Assembly: GCA_002163975.1 (NCBI GenBank)
Contig: CP019636.1
Span: 3,111,001-3,175,000, forward strand
DNA from: Nostocales cyanobacterium HT-58-2
GTDB lineage: Bacteria; Cyanobacteriota; Cyanobacteriia; Cyanobacteriales; Nostocaceae
Length of the DNA stretch: 64,000 nt
Direction: 5' to 3'
The stretch's first letter is position 1. Every line of letters begins with the position of its first letter. Made by a program: the position numbers and the translations under genes. The notes under the pieces are model-generated. The model saw only the letters and a list, made by a program, of their open reading frames with translations, made no database searches and was not told the DNA's origin. Of this stretch, positions 1 through 9,013 are shown piece by piece.

Positions 1-1324
1 CAAGCACTCCGATAAATTTCCAGTTCTTGCTGTGGTGGTTTGATTCAACTGGAGATTTATCACGCCAAAACTGGGCTAAAGCTCCCGGTATTGCCAAACC
101 AACAATTAAAATGACACCAAAAAATGTCAGGCTGGAAGAGTTAATTGGTAATTGTTTTGCCAAGCCAAATGTCACAATCAGTGCTACTGGAGCAATGATT
201 GATAAAGTTCTTGATAAGATAGCTGAGGGATAAAGATTACCGCCCCAAAGTACCGATAAAACTGGGGAAGTCAGGGCGGGTGGAACCATCAAAAAAAGCA
301 CCCACATAACTTTGTACAAATCGCTGGGGCTTTGATACAAAATCCCAGAAAATATTAAAAATAGCCCAACTACCCATCTCACCAACATCCACCCATAAAC
401 TATATACTTCACAGTTGAAGTGACTTTGCGTTTACTTGCTGCAAAGTCAATATCCAGGTAAGTATAAAACGTTGAAGCAGCCAGACAGGCAACAATTATT
501 CCTCGAAATAGTTCTGATGGAATTCCCCCTGCGGAGGCACTTAACGCCCTTATCAAGCATCCTAGTAAAAAGGCAGCAGCATAGAGGAAAATTGCCCACA
601 TAATTGACAGATCGTTGATCTGTTTACGTAGGGAAGAAGCACCACCAGATTCCTTATCACGAAACTTGACTAGTTCCTCTTGACTCAGAGCCTTACCATT
701 AGGGAGTTTCAGATGTTTATAAGCAGTTGGTGGTAAATGACTTAAATAGAGTGCTAAAGGCTCCAATACATATTGATGGCACACCACCAGAACAGTTTCA
801 CCTCGTTCTAGGTGCGGTACAATCCGCTCCTCATAGAAACGTGCAGCACGTTCGTAAACTTGTCCAATCTTCTCGCCAGCTGGAGGTGCTTCGTTATGTG
901 AATGCAACATTTCCTCAAAGCCTTCGTAGCCCAAAGCTAGACGCAGCAAATTCAGGTTACGACCTGCAAAAATACCAAAAGATTTCTCGCTAATTCGATG
1001 GTCAATCTGTATGGAAGTATCAGGGGATTTCAATGCCTGACTTTCAGCAAGTGCAATTTCACACGTTTGCCGTGCACGTCTCATATGAGAGACATATACT
1101 GCATCGAACTTCACTCCTTTTTTCTTTAGGTCAGAACCTGCTTGACGCGCTTGCAATCTACCAAATGCAGTCAAATCTACATCTAATACACCTGCAAAGA
1201 TATTGCGTTCATTGCTGGTACTTTCACCATGCCGAATGAAATACACCTTTCCTTCCTGTTGATTTTTTTCTGCTACTTGTCCAGATTTTATGGGCAGATT
1301 TTCTGAGTTATAAATTCTTTCCAA
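1..1324 (-). CDS. Histidine phosphatase fused to a multi-pass membrane carrier-like domain (partial, 3' end off the left edge)
   Basis: The reverse strand is open from a TTG at 1324 (preceded by AAAGGGA) to the window edge, about 441 codons without a stop. The first ~240 residues are a phosphoglycerate-mutase-like histidine phosphatase: FIRHGES near residue 30, a SHMRRARQT motif and a later VVCHQ motif. The rest is hydrophobic, with about six membrane segments and a VPPALTSPVLSVLWGG motif that resembles the core of bile-acid/arsenite-type (BASS) carriers. The TTG start is chosen for its ribosome site; a GTG just before the YFIRHGES strand is the alternative. The phosphatase part is clear, the carrier assignment is tentative, and substrate and C-terminus are unknown. 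Confidence 0.7.
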   Translation of the reverse strand, partial: MERIYNSENLPIKSGQVAEKNQQEGKVYFIRHGESTSNERNIFAGVLDVDLTAFGRLQARQAGSDLKKKGVKFDAVYVSHMRRARQTCEIALAESQALKSPDTSIQIDHRISEKSFGIFAGRNLNLLRLALGYEGFEEMLHSHNEAPPAGEKIGQVYERAARFYEERIVPHLERGETVLVVCHQYVLEPLALYLSHLPPTAYKHLKLPNGKALSQEELVKFRDKESGGASSLRKQINDLSIMWAIFLYAAAFLLGCLIRALSASAGGIPSELFRGIIVACLAASTFYTYLDIDFAASKRKVTSTVKYIVYGWMLVRWVVGLFLIFSGILYQSPSDLYKVMWVLFLMVPPALTSPVLSVLWGGNLYPSAILSRTLSIIAPVALIVTFGLAKQLPINSSSLTFFGVILIVGLAIPGALAQFWRDKSPVESNHHSKNWKFIGVL

Positions 1325-1538
1325 GATAGATTTCCCTTTTGTAGATTATTAATTTATGTACTACTTCTTCTATGCAAAACAAGTTGTTAGTTTCTCACTC
1401 GAACTGTTTTTGGATGTTATTTTTGCCATAACAAAAATTCCATTGTGTAAGTGAAGCTTTACTAATGTGTAATGAACAATTATGAAGCTTTATGATTAGC
1501 GCTTATCTTCATTACTATTTCAAATTTCTAATAAGAGT

Positions 1539-1596
1539 GCAAGGACAGTTAAGACAGTTAAGATATTAGGCGCAAGGACAGTTAAGACAGTTAAGA
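1539..1596. repeat. Two direct 25-bp repeats, 33-bp period
   Basis: GCAAGGACAGTTAAGACAG followed by TTAAGA occurs at 1539-1563 and again at 1572-1596. Each copy contains two tandem ACAGTTAAG units. This resembles the short tandem repeats common between genes in filamentous cyanobacteria; no function can be read. Confidence 0.7.
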
Positions 1597-1632
1597 CATT
1601 TAAGTAAAAATGTGTCATTCAACGTTGGAATT

Positions 1633-1855
1633 ATGCCTTACCCTCAATGCAATTCAAACAACATTGTTACAATGAACACACTCACTACAGGAAACAACGG
1701 TTCAAATGTCAAAATTGTGGACGACAATTTGTAGAAAGTCCAACCCGACAACGGATTAACCACTCAACACGTGAGTTAATCGATTAACTTTTGCAAGAGA
1801 CGTCTATCCTTGGCAGCGAGCGATCGCGGATCGCGCAATGTGCAGACGCCTAGAG
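1633..1855 (+). pseudogene. Decayed IS1-like transposase N-terminal fragment
   Basis: From the ATG at 1633 the translation starts like the zinc-ribbon N-terminus of cyanobacterial IS1-family transposases (CNSNNIV, then TTG). A one-base shift is needed to continue as RFKCQNCGRQFVESPTRQ and then RELID, where an in-frame stop follows. Cysteine pairs of the ribbon are still recognisable. The following bases to ~1940 read, with another stop, like the tail of a different (IS4/IS5-type) transposase, so this may be a composite scar. It is broken by a frameshift and stops and is not expected to function. Confidence 0.6.
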
Positions 1856-2200
1856 ACATATCGTGTGCGGATATTAAGAAACTGACGCCGTGCTTTGGAA
1901 ACGTTTATCTATCTTGCCATGAACCGTATTATGACAAACTGTTAGTATAAAATTCAACTTCACAAACTTTTCAAACACTCTCTTATGATGAGACCACAAA
2001 TCGTTGTGTCAGCATTGTCATAAAAGGGTATGTGATGGACATTTGAGATACAAGTAGGCAATGCCCATACAAAAGAAAACAGCTGTAAGTAAAAGATTTT
2101 TCGGGCAAGAAGTTGATCGCGTCTCAACAAACAGCCTCCAAAATATCTAAAATGTTAAGTAAGGTAAAGAACATTTCATAATAAGCTAGAGCAAAAATCA

Positions 2201-2863
2201 ATGGTATTATTCGGATTTGGTAAAAAGTTAACCCTGCCGACTCCTGAAGAAGCTTTACCAGGACGAGCAGAAAAAATGCCAGTACCAGACCATCACTATG
2301 TCAATGGTCATTCGCTCAAGCCTCCATTTCCAGAGGGAATGGAATTGGCGATTTTTGGCTTGGGGTGTTTTTGGGGTGCAGAACGCAAATTCTGGCAACT
2401 AGAAGGAGTTTACAGCACAGCAGTGGGTTACGCGGCCGGAATAACCCCCAACCCTACCTACAAAGAAGTGTGTAGTGGACGCACAGGTCATAACGAAGTG
2501 GTACTAGTCGTCTATGACCCGAAAGTGATTAGTTATTCTGAATTATTAAAAGTCTTCTGGGAAAGCCATGACCCTACCCAAGGAATGCGTCAGGGGAATG
2601 ATGTGGGCACTCAGTACCGTTCGGGAATTTACGTGTATTCTGAAAATCAAAGACAACTTGCAGAAGCATCCCGAGACGCCTATCAGCAAGCCCTTAACCG
2701 CGCAGGTTATGGCAAGATTACCACTGAGATTCTTGATGCTCCTGAGTTTTACTACGCAGAGGATTACCATCAGCAGTATCTTGCAAAGAACCCCAATGGC
2801 TATTGTGGCTTAGGTGGGACAAACGTTGCTTGTCCCGTGGGAATTGCTGAACTCAAGGGTTAA
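2201..2863 (+). CDS. msrA: Peptide-methionine (S)-S-oxide reductase
   Basis: Repairs oxidised methionine by reducing the S-epimer of methionine sulfoxide in proteins, with thioredoxin as usual donor. The 220-residue protein carries the MsrA signature GCFWGAE with the nucleophilic Cys at residue 56, followed by the usual core ([44 protein letters not shown] in pieces) and a Cys near the C-terminus that could be the resolving residue ([10 protein letters not shown]). Length is normal for the family plus a ~45-residue N-terminal extension typical of cyanobacterial copies. It stands alone and converges with the kinase gene. Confidence 0.95.
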   Translation: MVLFGFGKKLTLPTPEEALPGRAEKMPVPDHHYVNGHSLKPPFPEGMELAIFGLGCFWGAERKFWQLEGVYSTAVGYAAGITPNPTYKEVCSGRTGHNEVVLVVYDPKVISYSELLKVFWESHDPTQGMRQGNDVGTQYRSGIYVYSENQRQLAEASRDAYQQALNRAGYGKITTEILDAPEFYYAEDYHQQYLAKNPNGYCGLGGTNVACPVGIAELKG

Positions 2864-2872
2864 GTCTGCTGA

Positions 2873-2912
2873 ACTGAGAATTCAGAAGATTTGTATGTTC
2901 TGAGTTCTCAGT
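2873..2912. terminator. Inverted repeat between msrA and the convergent kinase
   Basis: Arms 2873-2887 and 2898-2912 pair at 14 of 15 positions around a 10-base loop. It lies exactly between two convergent genes, so it could end transcripts from both sides. There is no long T run. Confidence 0.5.
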
Positions 2913-2919
2913 CAGGTTA

Positions 2920-4104
2920 TCAAAAAAACGCACGAAAGAGCAAACCAATCGCAGCCAGCCACAAAATAATGCTAACGGGTGCTCCAATAAGAAGCCCGGC
3001 GATCGCCCAACCTCGTTGATGTTCTTTAAAGTGTTCAATGTTGCGCCAGCGCCTGCTTTTCCAAGCCCATTCATTGCCTTTAGCACCAAGTGCAATGGTC
3101 GTTATCCAACCAACTTGCGGTATAAAACAGAACAAACCAACCCATACTTGGTTCGTCCACAACCATAGCCAAGGTAGCAGAAATGCTCCCCAATTCCACC
3201 CCTGAATTTCCTCGGGAACTTGTTCTGTTGTATTGTTTATACCGCAGCCAGAATTATTAATAACTTCTTTGAGTTGTCCCTGTTGTTTTTTGACAGCAAG
3301 ACCAGACTTGAGAGCAATGAGCGCTTCACGCGCTGTAGCAAAGCGTTTCTCTGGTGCGGGTTCGGTCATCTTTTGCAACCAAGAGACAAAACTCGGACTC
3401 AGGCTGACTTGGTCTGTAAACTGAATTCGCAAATCGCGCTGAGGCAAATCAGAGGGCGACAGACCAGTCAATAGATGAATTAAACTCGCTCCCAGTGCGT
3501 AGAGATCCGATGCAGCAACTGCTCTCCCACCAAATTGTTCCATTGGCGCATAACCATAAGTTCCCACCACAGTGAAAGTCGCTCCCTCCCTTGCGGCTTT
3601 ATCTTGAACTGCGCCAAAATCAACTAAATAAATCTTATCCTCGTCACCCCAGATTAAATTACTCGGCTTGATATCCCGATGCAGTACCGCTGGATTGAGT
3701 TCATGTAAATCCTTGAGAATATTTAAAACCTCAACAGCGATTTTTCGCGCTTGCTTTTCTGTAAACCTTTTACAAAGAGCTAGCAATTCCTTGAGGGACT
3801 CACCAGGGATATATTCTTGCACTAGACCAAACCAGAGTGTTCGCTCATCAATACAAAAATAATCAACATACTTGGGAATGCGAGGATGGTTGAGTTGTTG
3901 GAGAATTTGCGCTTCTCGTTCAAAAAGTTTGAGGTCGTCCCACTGTACAGTACCGCCAAAAGCCAGAAGCTTGACCACAACTTGCTTCTTTTGCGTATCA
4001 GGAGCTTGTAAATCCAAGGCTAACCAAGTTTGGCGAATCCCATTGTTACCAAGTAAGTGTTGGAGTTGGTAACGGTTTTGTAACAATTGTTCTGCTTGCA
4101 GCAT
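2920..4104 (-). CDS. Membrane-anchored Ser/Thr protein kinase
   Basis: A Hanks-type kinase. In order: a degenerate glycine loop (LLGNNGIRQTW, residues 18-27), catalytic lysine K45 in VVVKLL, HRDIKPSN with D144, DFGAVQ at 162-167 and a GTYGYAPMEQ activation/P+1 segment. After residue ~300 come hydrophobic segments (FLLPWLWLW, VGLFCFIPQVGW) and a final one to the C-terminus, so the kinase is tethered to a membrane. The overall form (kinase followed by a short membrane module) is common in filamentous cyanobacteria. The DFGAVQ variant of the Mg-binding loop is usual in this clade. Target unknown. Confidence 0.88.
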   Translation of the reverse strand: MLQAEQLLQNRYQLQHLLGNNGIRQTWLALDLQAPDTQKKQVVVKLLAFGGTVQWDDLKLFEREAQILQQLNHPRIPKYVDYFCIDERTLWFGLVQEYIPGESLKELLALCKRFTEKQARKIAVEVLNILKDLHELNPAVLHRDIKPSNLIWGDEDKIYLVDFGAVQDKAAREGATFTVVGTYGYAPMEQFGGRAVAASDLYALGASLIHLLTGLSPSDLPQRDLRIQFTDQVSLSPSFVSWLQKMTEPAPEKRFATAREALIALKSGLAVKKQQGQLKEVINNSGCGINNTTEQVPEEIQGWNWGAFLLPWLWLWTNQVWVGLFCFIPQVGWITTIALGAKGNEWAWKSRRWRNIEHFKEHQRGWAIAGLLIGAPVSIILWLAAIGLLFRAFF

Positions 4105-4453
4105 CTAGCACCTGCTTCATCACCAGCCTGATGTCTCTAATCTAGCTAGAACTTTCTATGAGTGGTAGTAGGAATTGATGAATAGTGTCACTCAAATTAA
4201 CAGTGAAGCAAATGTGCTTATGGGTAGTTCATAAATAAGTAAGGGCATCTACAAGAGATGCCCGTCATGCAGGAAAATACTACAAAAGCATATTCCTACA
4301 TCTTCCCAACAATCAGCGCTCATGACCAATGTGGAACTAACCACATAAACAATCATGCACGTGTAATAGTAATTTTATTAACTTAAGTATTTAGTAACCT
4401 CAGTGTAAACTCTGAAAATGAGGAGCAATGAAAATGCCCTACACAGCAATTTT
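4105..4453. other. Intergenic region with a short hairpin
   Basis: This 349-bp gap between two reverse-strand genes has a perfect 8-bp hairpin, GGGCATCT (4243-4250) and AGATGCCC (4256-4263). It could terminate the O-antigen-ligase-like transcript, although it lies ~200 bases after that stop and has no T run. Otherwise it is AT-rich; the kinase promoter is expected near 4110-4200. Confidence 0.4.
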
Positions 4454-5851
4454 TTATGATCTCAGTTGAAGCCTTTCGTGCTGTTTATAGCGATAAGCAA
4501 CTCCAGAAATTGCAGAAAATAACAACCACGAGAGCGTATTTAATCGAAAGTCAAACAGACTGACATCTGCTGTGTTAAATAGTACCCAACCGACAAAGAC
4601 CAGAAGATAACTAAAAAATATCAATTTATCTTCTGCCTTCTCTAGGTATTTTGAGTTTTGCAACAGTTGGACACCCGAAATAAATATCCAAGTAAGTAAG
4701 CCACAAAATAAAACAGCAGTAGGAAGCCCAGTTTCAGCAGAGAGCATCAAAAACAAATTGTGGGGATGTCCCAACCAGACCTGCATCTTTGCTTCATAAA
4801 GTAGAGGAAAATTGCGTAATCCCCATCCAGTCCAAGGACGTTGCTGAGTTAAAGACAAGGCAAATTGCCACTGTGTTTTGCGGAGTAATGCAACTGGTCT
4901 ATCGGGGTAGAGTTGGTCGTTTAACCGTGCCCAAAAGAAAGTAGGAACGACCCTACGAAACCATTGAGCCACACCCATAGGAGCAAAAGCAGCACAAAGC
5001 ACGCTCGCGGCTATACCAGCAACGCCAGCCACAAGAATACGCCAGCCTTGGTAAAGGGCATAAGCTAAACAGGCAAAGATAGCGATCGCCCAAGCATTCC
5101 GTGAGTCAGTCAAAATTAATGCCATGAAATTGGCACTCACTGCCACACTCAGGAAAAGAAAGGTGAGAAGAGGGAATCGAGAGCAGGGGGAGTAGGAAAC
5201 TGGGAAAATTCCCCTTGTCCGCTTGTTTCCTTGTGCATATGTCTTGTTGTCTGTTTGTCCCCTCATTTGTCGATAGCTTTCCAGCCACAATCCCAAAGAG
5301 AGGATGAAAACTATCATCAAATAACCAGCTAAGATGTTGGCGTACATGAATATGGAAGCCATGCGACCTATTGGTTGTCCTCCAGGTTCTATCTCCCATT
5401 CCAGGACAAACCATAAAACTCTTAACTTAAAAGTCCAGTCCAAAAACAACTGCCCAAATCCAAACATGACTACTGGCAGGGAACTCACCACCAAAATCCA
5501 AGACATTTGCCGCAATTGTGCAGGAGTCTGAATCAGCGTGTTGAAGCCAGCGAACACTAAAAAAAAGGGCAAGAAATTAAACAAACCTAACAAAGCTGCT
5601 GTTTTGTCATCAGCAAAGGCGGCAGTGACGAGCAGAAATACACTCAAAAGAGCAAATCCCCAATTAAGGGGGCGGCGGATAATTGTGGGGTACTGTTTCA
5701 GCCAAGTTCCTAATGTTGCCAAAACCAGACCCACAGCCCCGATAAACGGACTCAATGGGAAGATGAGCAGCCCTAGTTGAGCGCAATTCCAATAGGATTG
5801 CAAACTAGGGTTGGGATGACGAAAAGCTGTTCTCAAGCTAGCTCCCAACAT
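4454..5851 (-). CDS. O-antigen ligase / IctB-like polytopic membrane protein
   Basis: About ten hydrophobic segments and the Wzy_C-type loop RPWTGWGLRNFP followed by GHPHNLFLMLSAETG near residue 350 identify the O-antigen ligase family. In cyanobacteria such 450-470 residue proteins include the IctB group, once proposed as a bicarbonate transport factor; polysaccharide ligase or polymerase activity is the safer family-level guess. Between about residues 195 and 232 lies a hydrophilic, low-complexity stretch whose DNA (about 5150-5275) is a GAGCAGGGG-type repeat, unlike the rest of the protein. The start overlaps the YaaW gene by 19 bp, indicating co-transcription. Confidence 0.8.
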   Translation of the reverse strand: MLGASLRTAFRHPNPSLQSYWNCAQLGLLIFPLSPFIGAVGLVLATLGTWLKQYPTIIRRPLNWGFALLSVFLLVTAAFADDKTAALLGLFNFLPFFLVFAGFNTLIQTPAQLRQMSWILVVSSLPVVMFGFGQLFLDWTFKLRVLWFVLEWEIEPGGQPIGRMASIFMYANILAGYLMIVFILSLGLWLESYRQMRGQTDNKTYAQGNKRTRGIFPVSYSPCSRFPLLTFLFLSVAVSANFMALILTDSRNAWAIAIFACLAYALYQGWRILVAGVAGIAASVLCAAFAPMGVAQWFRRVVPTFFWARLNDQLYPDRPVALLRKTQWQFALSLTQQRPWTGWGLRNFPLLYEAKMQVWLGHPHNLFLMLSAETGLPTAVLFCGLLTWIFISGVQLLQNSKYLEKAEDKLIFFSYLLVFVGWVLFNTADVSLFDFRLNTLSWLLFSAISGVAYRYKQHERLQLRS

Positions 5852-6675
5852 TCAGCGCGGGTGAGACGAATTTGAGCTAAGGCGAATATGGTGGGTATGA
5901 TCCGACCGTAGTTCGTGGCGATCGCTCTCCATCCCAAATCTGCAAAAAACCAACCCCACATTACTGGTCCTAAAAAGGCAAACATACTGCGAACAACGCC
6001 ATAGCGAGCTGCATTGACAGCCATACCCCGCTTTGCCATCTGTAGCGCGACATAGTTTTGAAATTGGTTTGCAGCCACTCCAGAACCTTGAATTGCTGCT
6101 TCTTTGGCAACTTGATATGTCGCAAAGTGCGTCGCAAATTGACGGGCAATTTGTTTGAGCAATAGTGGCTGGAGGACCGAGGTGACAGCAAGAGCGCTAC
6201 CGCCTTTAAAAAGTAACCCCAAGGGGTCTCGCTGCAATGTCAGTGGCAGAGGTTGTGTTAATTCTGCTTTGGCAAGCTGACGTTGTATCCGCACAGTCAA
6301 CTTTTGCTTATCTTTTTCCGGCAATTTTTTCCAAACTTGCCCCAATAGATGCAAAAATACTTCAGCTTCTAAATCAACTGTTGTCAGTTCATGAGAATAC
6401 GAGATTTTTAAATACTTACACACTTGAATCAGCGCTTGTCGGTAACTCACCTGACCAGTACGTCCCCGTAATACCGTCATCCCATCTGCAGCTAAGAAGC
6501 GAAAGCGCTGTTCTAGTGCATCTAGCCACGCTTTGCGACCTTTGCTTTGTACATCTATGGGTTCAGGTGTGTGAACATAATCTAGAGGGTTAAATTTACG
6601 ACTAAACAGAATTGCAGTTAAATCTTGCAATTCGTCTTCGGTTGCTAGCTCCAGTGCCGCCCTTAGTTCATCCAA
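5833..6675 (-). CDS. YaaW/UPF0174 family protein
   Basis: 280 residues, recognised by the N-terminal DELRAALELATEDELQDLTAILFSR-type start (shown in part) and the overall order of a helical, charged first half and a more hydrophobic, Ala/Gly-rich second half ending in a probable membrane helix (VRSMFAFLGPVMWGWFFAD). The family is widespread and has no settled function. It is the upstream partner of the O-antigen-ligase-like gene, which it overlaps by 19 bp. Confidence 0.75.
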   Translation of the reverse strand: MDELRAALELATEDELQDLTAILFSRKFNPLDYVHTPEPIDVQSKGRKAWLDALEQRFRFLAADGMTVLRGRTGQVSYRQALIQVCKYLKISYSHELTTVDLEAEVFLHLLGQVWKKLPEKDKQKLTVRIQRQLAKAELTQPLPLTLQRDPLGLLFKGGSALAVTSVLQPLLLKQIARQFATHFATYQVAKEAAIQGSGVAANQFQNYVALQMAKRGMAVNAARYGVVRSMFAFLGPVMWGWFFADLGWRAIATNYGRIIPTIFALAQIRLTRAECWELA

Positions 6676-6801
6676 TTTCTCTTCCTCCCTTCCATGCAGC
6701 TTTTTCTGTACCTTATTCTACTATTAGCTTTTTGGACTCATGAGTCGTGTTTGGTGTCTGTTAATTCACTCTTGTCCTTTATTCTCTCAATTCTTTGACT
6801 A

Positions 6802-7866
6802 ATGACTGACGTTGTAGTAATTGGTGCCGGTATGGCGGGTTTAGTTTGCGCCCAGCAATTAACTCAAGCTGGATATTCAGTGCGAGTTATAGAAAAATCC
6901 CGTGGTTTGGGGGGACGAGTCGCCACACGCCGATTGTATGACACTTGTGCGGATCATGGGGCGTGTTACCTTAAGTCAAAAGGCGAACTTTTGGGACGTT
7001 TTATTGAATTGTTGCACCAACGCCATGTCCTAGAAGTCTGGACAGACACAGTTTATGATTTCAAATCTGGTTCAGGGTTCACCATTCCTAACACCTCAGT
7101 TCCCACTCCTCGATATGTTGCACCTGAAGGAATGAGTGCGATCGCTAAATTTCTGGCTCAAGGTTTAGAAATCCTGCTCAATCAGCGCGTCATCGCCATC
7201 ACTCCTACTCCTGAAAAATCTTGGCGTCTGACTTTGGAGTCTGGAGAAGAATTGATGGCTCATTCCGTAGTTATTGCGATTCCTGCACCCCAAGCTTTGA
7301 TGCTGTTAGAACCTTTGGGAGATATTGTAGGCTCTATATTCCTCAATCAGTTGCGTTCTGTAGAATTCTCTCCTTGCCTCAGTGTTATTGCCGGATATCC
7401 TACCACTTCTCAACCACTCCCAGATTGGAAAGCTGTTAATTTTTTAGATAATCCAGATTTAGCATGGATTGGCTTGGATAGCAGTAAACGTCACAACCCT
7501 CAACAAGCTGTGTTTGTGGTGCAAAGTAGCGCTGCTTTTGCTCAGCTTCATGACCAAACCCAAGACTTACTTCCAACCGGACAGTCTATGTTAAATCGTG
7601 CATCTGAGTCTCTACTCCTTCCCTGGCTAGAGACTCCCGAATGGATGCAAGTCCATCGCTGGCGCTATGCCTTTGCTCGCCGTCCTTTGCAGGAAGTTTG
7701 TCTACCTGCTCACTCAGCATCTCTCCCTCTGGTATGTTGTGGTGATTGGTGTGGCGGAAATCTGGTAGAAGGTGCAATGCTCTCTGGTTTAGCTGCTGCT
7801 GAGGAAATTAACAATCACTTACGCCATTTGTCGTTACCCAAGGTGAGTTTTTTAGAAGTTTTTTAA
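6802..7866 (+). CDS. Renalase-like NAD(P)/FAD-dependent oxidoreductase
   Basis: 354 residues with an N-terminal Rossmann motif VVIGAGMAGLVCA, then KSRGLGGRVATRR that is characteristic of renalase/amine-oxidase-like flavoproteins, and a C-terminal FAD-contact stretch CCGDWCGGNLVEGAMLSG. The cyanobacterial members are soluble and of unknown substrate. It is transcribed divergently from the YaaW operon (126-bp gap). The ATG at 6802 is the first in frame and fits the family start. Confidence 0.85.
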   Translation: MTDVVVIGAGMAGLVCAQQLTQAGYSVRVIEKSRGLGGRVATRRLYDTCADHGACYLKSKGELLGRFIELLHQRHVLEVWTDTVYDFKSGSGFTIPNTSVPTPRYVAPEGMSAIAKFLAQGLEILLNQRVIAITPTPEKSWRLTLESGEELMAHSVVIAIPAPQALMLLEPLGDIVGSIFLNQLRSVEFSPCLSVIAGYPTTSQPLPDWKAVNFLDNPDLAWIGLDSSKRHNPQQAVFVVQSSAAFAQLHDQTQDLLPTGQSMLNRASESLLLPWLETPEWMQVHRWRYAFARRPLQEVCLPAHSASLPLVCCGDWCGGNLVEGAMLSGLAAAEEINNHLRHLSLPKVSFLEVF

Positions 7867-8243
7867 ATTTTTGTACTGCTAATTTTTTCCTAAAATTTTT
7901 CTTTCTTCACTAAACTTGCTTTACATAATTCATGCTGCGTTTGGTGTCATTTTTCTCAAAAAATAGAAGTTTAAAATAATTTGCATGAGATGTAATATTG
8001 AAGTATATCATTACTTTATTGAGAGCTATTCTTCTAACAAATTTTGTTAAAAATAATAAAGTTTTTCTTCAGATTAATACAGTAGCTAGATTTTCCTATG
8101 AAAGGGTATAGATTGAAACGACATTGTTCAAAATCTATGACTTCAATCCTTCAACCAACAGTGTATAAAAACGTTGCCATTAGTCTATTGGGTACCCTTC
8201 CTAAATCACTTCATGAATAGGATGAAACAGGAGGTAAAAATTT
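7867..8243. other. AT-rich intergenic region upstream of the comFB-like gene
   Basis: This 377-bp stretch contains no supportable gene. The only clear signal is the ribosome site AGGAGG at its end, 8-9 bases before the ATG at 8244. The region presumably holds the promoter of that gene. Confidence 0.4.
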
Positions 8244-8597
8244 ATGAAAACAGTAGTTAATTTAACTGAGAAATCAGTCATAAGAGACATTGAAAAGGTT
8301 TTAGATAATTATTCCTACTATCCATATCGACAAGCTTTCGCAATTCCCGACTTGCGCCAAGAGTTAATAGCTTACGTACTCAGCCGTATTCCTTGTCTTT
8401 ATAGCGCAGTTGAACATGAAAAAGCTTACTCGCATAGTTATGAGTTACCTCGTCAACCCTTAGAGCAACAACTCCACCTAGAAAATCTCATTCACCAAGG
8501 CATTCTCTTTATTATGCAAGAGAAGTCGGATTGGATCAGGCGACACATTTGTGAAACACTTAACGTAGGTTGTGAAGCGTCTCACTGGTTTGGCTGA
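8244..8597 (+). CDS. ComFB-family protein
   Basis: 117 residues matching the late-competence ComFB family: an acidic helical N-terminus (EKSVIRDIEKVL), the conserved CxPDLRQELIAYVLSRIPCLY-type core here as AIPDLRQELIAYVLSRIP, and a helical C-terminus. In cyanobacteria ComFB-like proteins have been tied to c-di-AMP/c-di-GMP signalling and natural competence or motility. The start is fixed by a strong AGGAGG. A stable hairpin follows the stop. Single-gene unit. Confidence 0.75.
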   Translation: MKTVVNLTEKSVIRDIEKVLDNYSYYPYRQAFAIPDLRQELIAYVLSRIPCLYSAVEHEKAYSHSYELPRQPLEQQLHLENLIHQGILFIMQEKSDWIRRHICETLNVGCEASHWFG

Positions 8598-8602
8598 GTA
8601 CA

Positions 8603-8641
8603 GTTAGGAGTTATGAATTCTTTGCATTCCTGACTCCTAAC
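8603..8641 (+). terminator. Hairpin after the comFB-like gene
   Basis: GTTAGGAGT (8603-8611) pairs perfectly with ACTCCTAAC (8633-8641), just after the stop at 8597. No T run follows, so termination is inferred from position. Confidence 0.5.
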
Positions 8642-8653
8642 CGAGCACTTCTA

Positions 8654-8775
8654 TCACTTTAGCGGGTCATGTCCCCAATTCATTAATGAGTAACGCCACC
8701 GCGTATGTTCAACATCGCCATCAGGTTGCTGTGCTGAATGGCGATGGATATAACTGATGACTTTTTTCATGTGAG
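8654..8775 (-). pseudogene. DUF3140 gene, 3' fragment (cut by IS110)
   Basis: The reverse strand reads H-MKKVISYIHRHSAQQPDG, then DVEHTRWRYSLMNWGHDPLK and a stop at 8654. This is the conserved C-terminus of DUF3140 proteins. It joins in frame to the 5' fragment at 10442-10652 once the inserted element is removed: the native junction would read DDIS-HMKKV. An ATG at 8770 follows a GGAGG made partly of element sequence, so a 38-residue peptide could still be translated by chance. Confidence 0.85.
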
Positions 8776-9013
8776 CCTCCGACTAGCGCGGCGACGCACT
8801 AGCAAAATATCGAAGAAACACAGCCTCTCGAATGTATTAAAGCTAATAAATATTACACTGAAGTAGTACCGTGACAGCAAAAACCGTCTTATCAATGGTG
8901 CAGTATTTGCCCGAATGTGAGCCTGGTTCTGGGTGATTTTGGCAGAAATATTGGTGAAGTAATGACCGTTACTATCCCGTTTGAGAGATTAGATTTATTA
9001 GCCTCACTCAGGC
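8776..9013 (+). ncRNA. Candidate bridge RNA region of the IS110 element
   Basis: IS110-group elements encode a bridge RNA in the non-coding left end, upstream of the transposase. This 238-bp region is the only non-coding space in the element. It contains ATGTGAGCCT at 8915-8924, identical to the ten bases across the left junction (8769-8778), and TTGAGAGAT at 8981-8989, identical to nine bases across the right junction (10438-10446). Such matches are expected of target and donor guides, in 5'-to-3' order. Exact RNA ends and fold were not computed. Confidence 0.55.

Larger units (their letters stand above)
1325..2200. other. Intergenic region with tandem repeats and transposase debris
   Basis: This 876-bp gap holds a 25-base unit repeated twice (1539-1563 and 1572-1596), each built from GTTAAGACA subrepeats, and then a decayed transposase fragment. 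No intact gene is seen. The last ~150 bases before msrA presumably hold its promoter, but no convincing motif was found. Confidence 0.5.

Noticed and set aside
1539..1596. CRISPR-like repeats
   Set aside because: Only two copies with an 8-base spacer; a simple tandem repeat. No cas genes anywhere in the window.
8654..8770. Independent 38-residue gene with a GGAGG ribosome site
   Set aside because: The GGAGG comes from the IS110 end; the peptide is the severed C-terminus of DUF3140.
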